NCBI GenBank assembly: GCA_902812465.1
Contig: CADDZE010000006.1
Coordinates: forward strand, 1 to 64,000
Direction of reading: 5' to 3'
From: Acidobacteriota bacterium
Lineage (GTDB): Bacteria; Acidobacteriota; Terriglobia; UBA7540
DNA length: 64,000 nt
A program made the position numbers and the translations under genes. The notes below the pieces were generated by a model. That model was not told where the DNA came from, did no database searches, and was given only the letters and a program-made list of their open reading frames with translations. Below, piece by piece: positions 62,957 through 64,000 of this stretch (the stretch's first letter is position 1; each line of letters starts with the position of its first letter).

Positions 62957-64000
62957 ATGTCTGCATCAGTTGGCCAAAAGTCAGTAGGGATTGAAGTATC
63001 CGTTCCGGTGCCGCAAGATGTGACCCCTGAGAAGGCAAACGGTACAACGCGGCGGGCTGCGCTTTCGACTCCCAGCCTTTTAGGGCTTCTAGCGCTGGGC
63101 GCGGTTTTGCCTTACCTCAACACTCTCGCTAACTCCTTTGTCTACGATGACAACCGGCAAGTGCTGAACAATCCGTATCTCCATAACGCTAGCCATCTGC
63201 GGGAGATCTTCACCACCAGCGTCTGGTCGTATATGGGGCCGCAGTATGTCACTAACTACTACCGGCCCATGATGACGCTGGGGTACTTGGTTTGCTATCG
63301 GGTCTTCGGACCGCTCGCCTATGGGTTCCACTTAGTGAATCTCCTCCTCCACGCCGGCGTCATCTGCCTATTGTTCCTGACGACGGAGCGCCTGTTGCGT
63401 AGCCGACACCTCGCCATCGCAGCCGCGATGATCTTCGCCTTGCATCCCATCCACACCGAGTCCGTGGCCTGGATTGCGGCTGTCACCGACCTCGAGTTAG
63501 CCTTCTTCTATCTTCTCGCATTTTGGATCTTTTTGACTCCTCCGCGTGCCGACGGAGCATGGCCGGTTTGGACCGTGCCAGCACTGGCCATGAGTTTCGT
63601 TCTGGCGCTGCTCTCGAAGGAGCCAGCACTGACACTGCCCCCGTTGGCGACCGTGTACGAGCACGCCTGCCGCGACGACCGGCAGTATACGTCCATCCAT
63701 CGTAAGGTTTCGCGATACGGGATCCTGTGGGCCATCGCATTCGCCTACGCGGCTTTTCGCCTTTGTTACCTCGGCGGAATGGTGCCTGTGCTGCACCAAG
63801 CTGGCATGACGTGGTACCAAGCAGCCCTCTCGGGCGTGGCGCTACTCGGCCAATATGTGGCCAAGCTGCTATGGCCGGTAACCCTCTGTGCCTTCTACGT
63901 ATTTCGCCGCAGTACTAGCGTGGCTGATCCGCGTGTCCTGGCAGGATTGCTAGTCTTGGCGCTGCTTGCACTAATCACGGCCAAACTGTGGCATTGGGAG
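62957..64000 (+). CDS. TMTC/PMT-like integral membrane protein (partial, cut by window end)
   Basis: 348 codons are visible and the frame stays open to the window edge. Multi-span protein of the GT-C type: a first helix (LLGLLALGAVLPYLNTLAN) is followed by the acidic NSFVYDDNRQ motif in the first loop, then YYRPMMTLGY, FHLVNLLLHAG, ALHPIHTESVAWIAAVTDLE and LLSKEPALTLPP. These match the TMTC/DUF1736-like group, O-mannosyltransferase relatives that normally end in TPR repeats beyond this window. ATG 62957 has GAGAGAA upstream. Candidate protein glycosyltransferase. Confidence 0.82.
   Translation, partial: MSASVGQKSVGIEVSVPVPQDVTPEKANGTTRRAALSTPSLLGLLALGAVLPYLNTLANSFVYDDNRQVLNNPYLHNASHLREIFTTSVWSYMGPQYVTNYYRPMMTLGYLVCYRVFGPLAYGFHLVNLLLHAGVICLLFLTTERLLRSRHLAIAAAMIFALHPIHTESVAWIAAVTDLELAFFYLLAFWIFLTPPRADGAWPVWTVPALAMSFVLALLSKEPALTLPPLATVYEHACRDDRQYTSIHRKVSRYGILWAIAFAYAAFRLCYLGGMVPVLHQAGMTWYQAALSGVALLGQYVAKLLWPVTLCAFYVFRRSTSVADPRVLAGLLVLALLALITAKLWHWE

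Overview
This 64 kb window has the look of a chromosome segment from an Acidobacteriota bacterium (inference, no phylogeny was run). The grounds are the high G+C, two very long Oar-like TonB-dependent receptors with an N-terminal carboxypeptidase-regulatory domain, a kinase-fold protein with an N-terminal Cys motif and C-terminal TPR, DUF4097/LiaI-type envelope genes behind ECF sigma factors, and several Tat-exported carbohydrate- or amide-active enzymes. Most of it is ordinary core chromosome. No CRISPR array, prophage, insertion sequence or conjugation gene was seen.

Layout. 1-5.8 kb: nucleotidyltransferase-fold protein, LemA, an EF-G paralogue, a GRP-type transporter, prephenate dehydratase. 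5.9-9.1 kb: TetR regulator, then the minus-strand operon pgk-tpiA-secG followed by tRNA-Leu(GAG). 9.3-11.9 kb: HU and dcd, divergent from overlapping promoters, two small unknowns, purE. 12-19.8 kb: a predicted pseudokinase, a TPR protein, a GAF/fRMsr-type protein, a DUF92 membrane protein, pgeF, and aroA carrying class II EPSP synthase signatures. 20-24.8 kb: a compact minus-strand operon of ECF sigma, anti-sigma, B-box/LiaI membrane protein, three tandem 73-75 aa membrane-coil paralogues, a LiaI-like peptide and a DUF4097 protein. 24.9-26.6 kb: a decaying patch with a YefM-type antitoxin, a broken vapC and a broken Tat-exported VOC gene, then sixA. 26.8-31.3 kb: MFS/spermidine synthase fusion, RlpA-like protein, 533-aa TPR protein. 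31.4-39.2 kb: TonB receptor divergent from a trehalase, pyrF-pyrE, MOSC protein. 39.5-48 kb: second TonB receptor, DCC-LMF fusion, SDR, APC permease with a USP-like tail. 48.4-50.1 kb: GH51 arabinofuranosidase between two inverted copies of a short repeat. 50.6-55 kb: second ECF module (sigma, anti-sigma with a repeat-rich exported domain, DUF4097 protein, double-PDZ protein without protease domain). 55-64 kb: P1 peptidase, GH36-like glycosidase, Tat amidase, DegT aminotransferase, ferrochelatase, and a TMTC-like membrane protein cut by the window edge.

How it fits together. The two ECF modules (20.0-24.8 and 50.6-55.0 kb) share sigma, anti-sigma and a DUF4097 protein but otherwise carry different partners, so they look like two envelope-sensing circuits built on one plan. 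They are the best candidates here for an incompletely described system. Other points of interest are the pseudokinase locus (12-15.7 kb) and a roughly 45-bp interspersed repeat found three times (18.35, 48.11 and 50.35 kb) with an identical core. Function calls rest on motifs read from the sequence. No database search or structure prediction was run.
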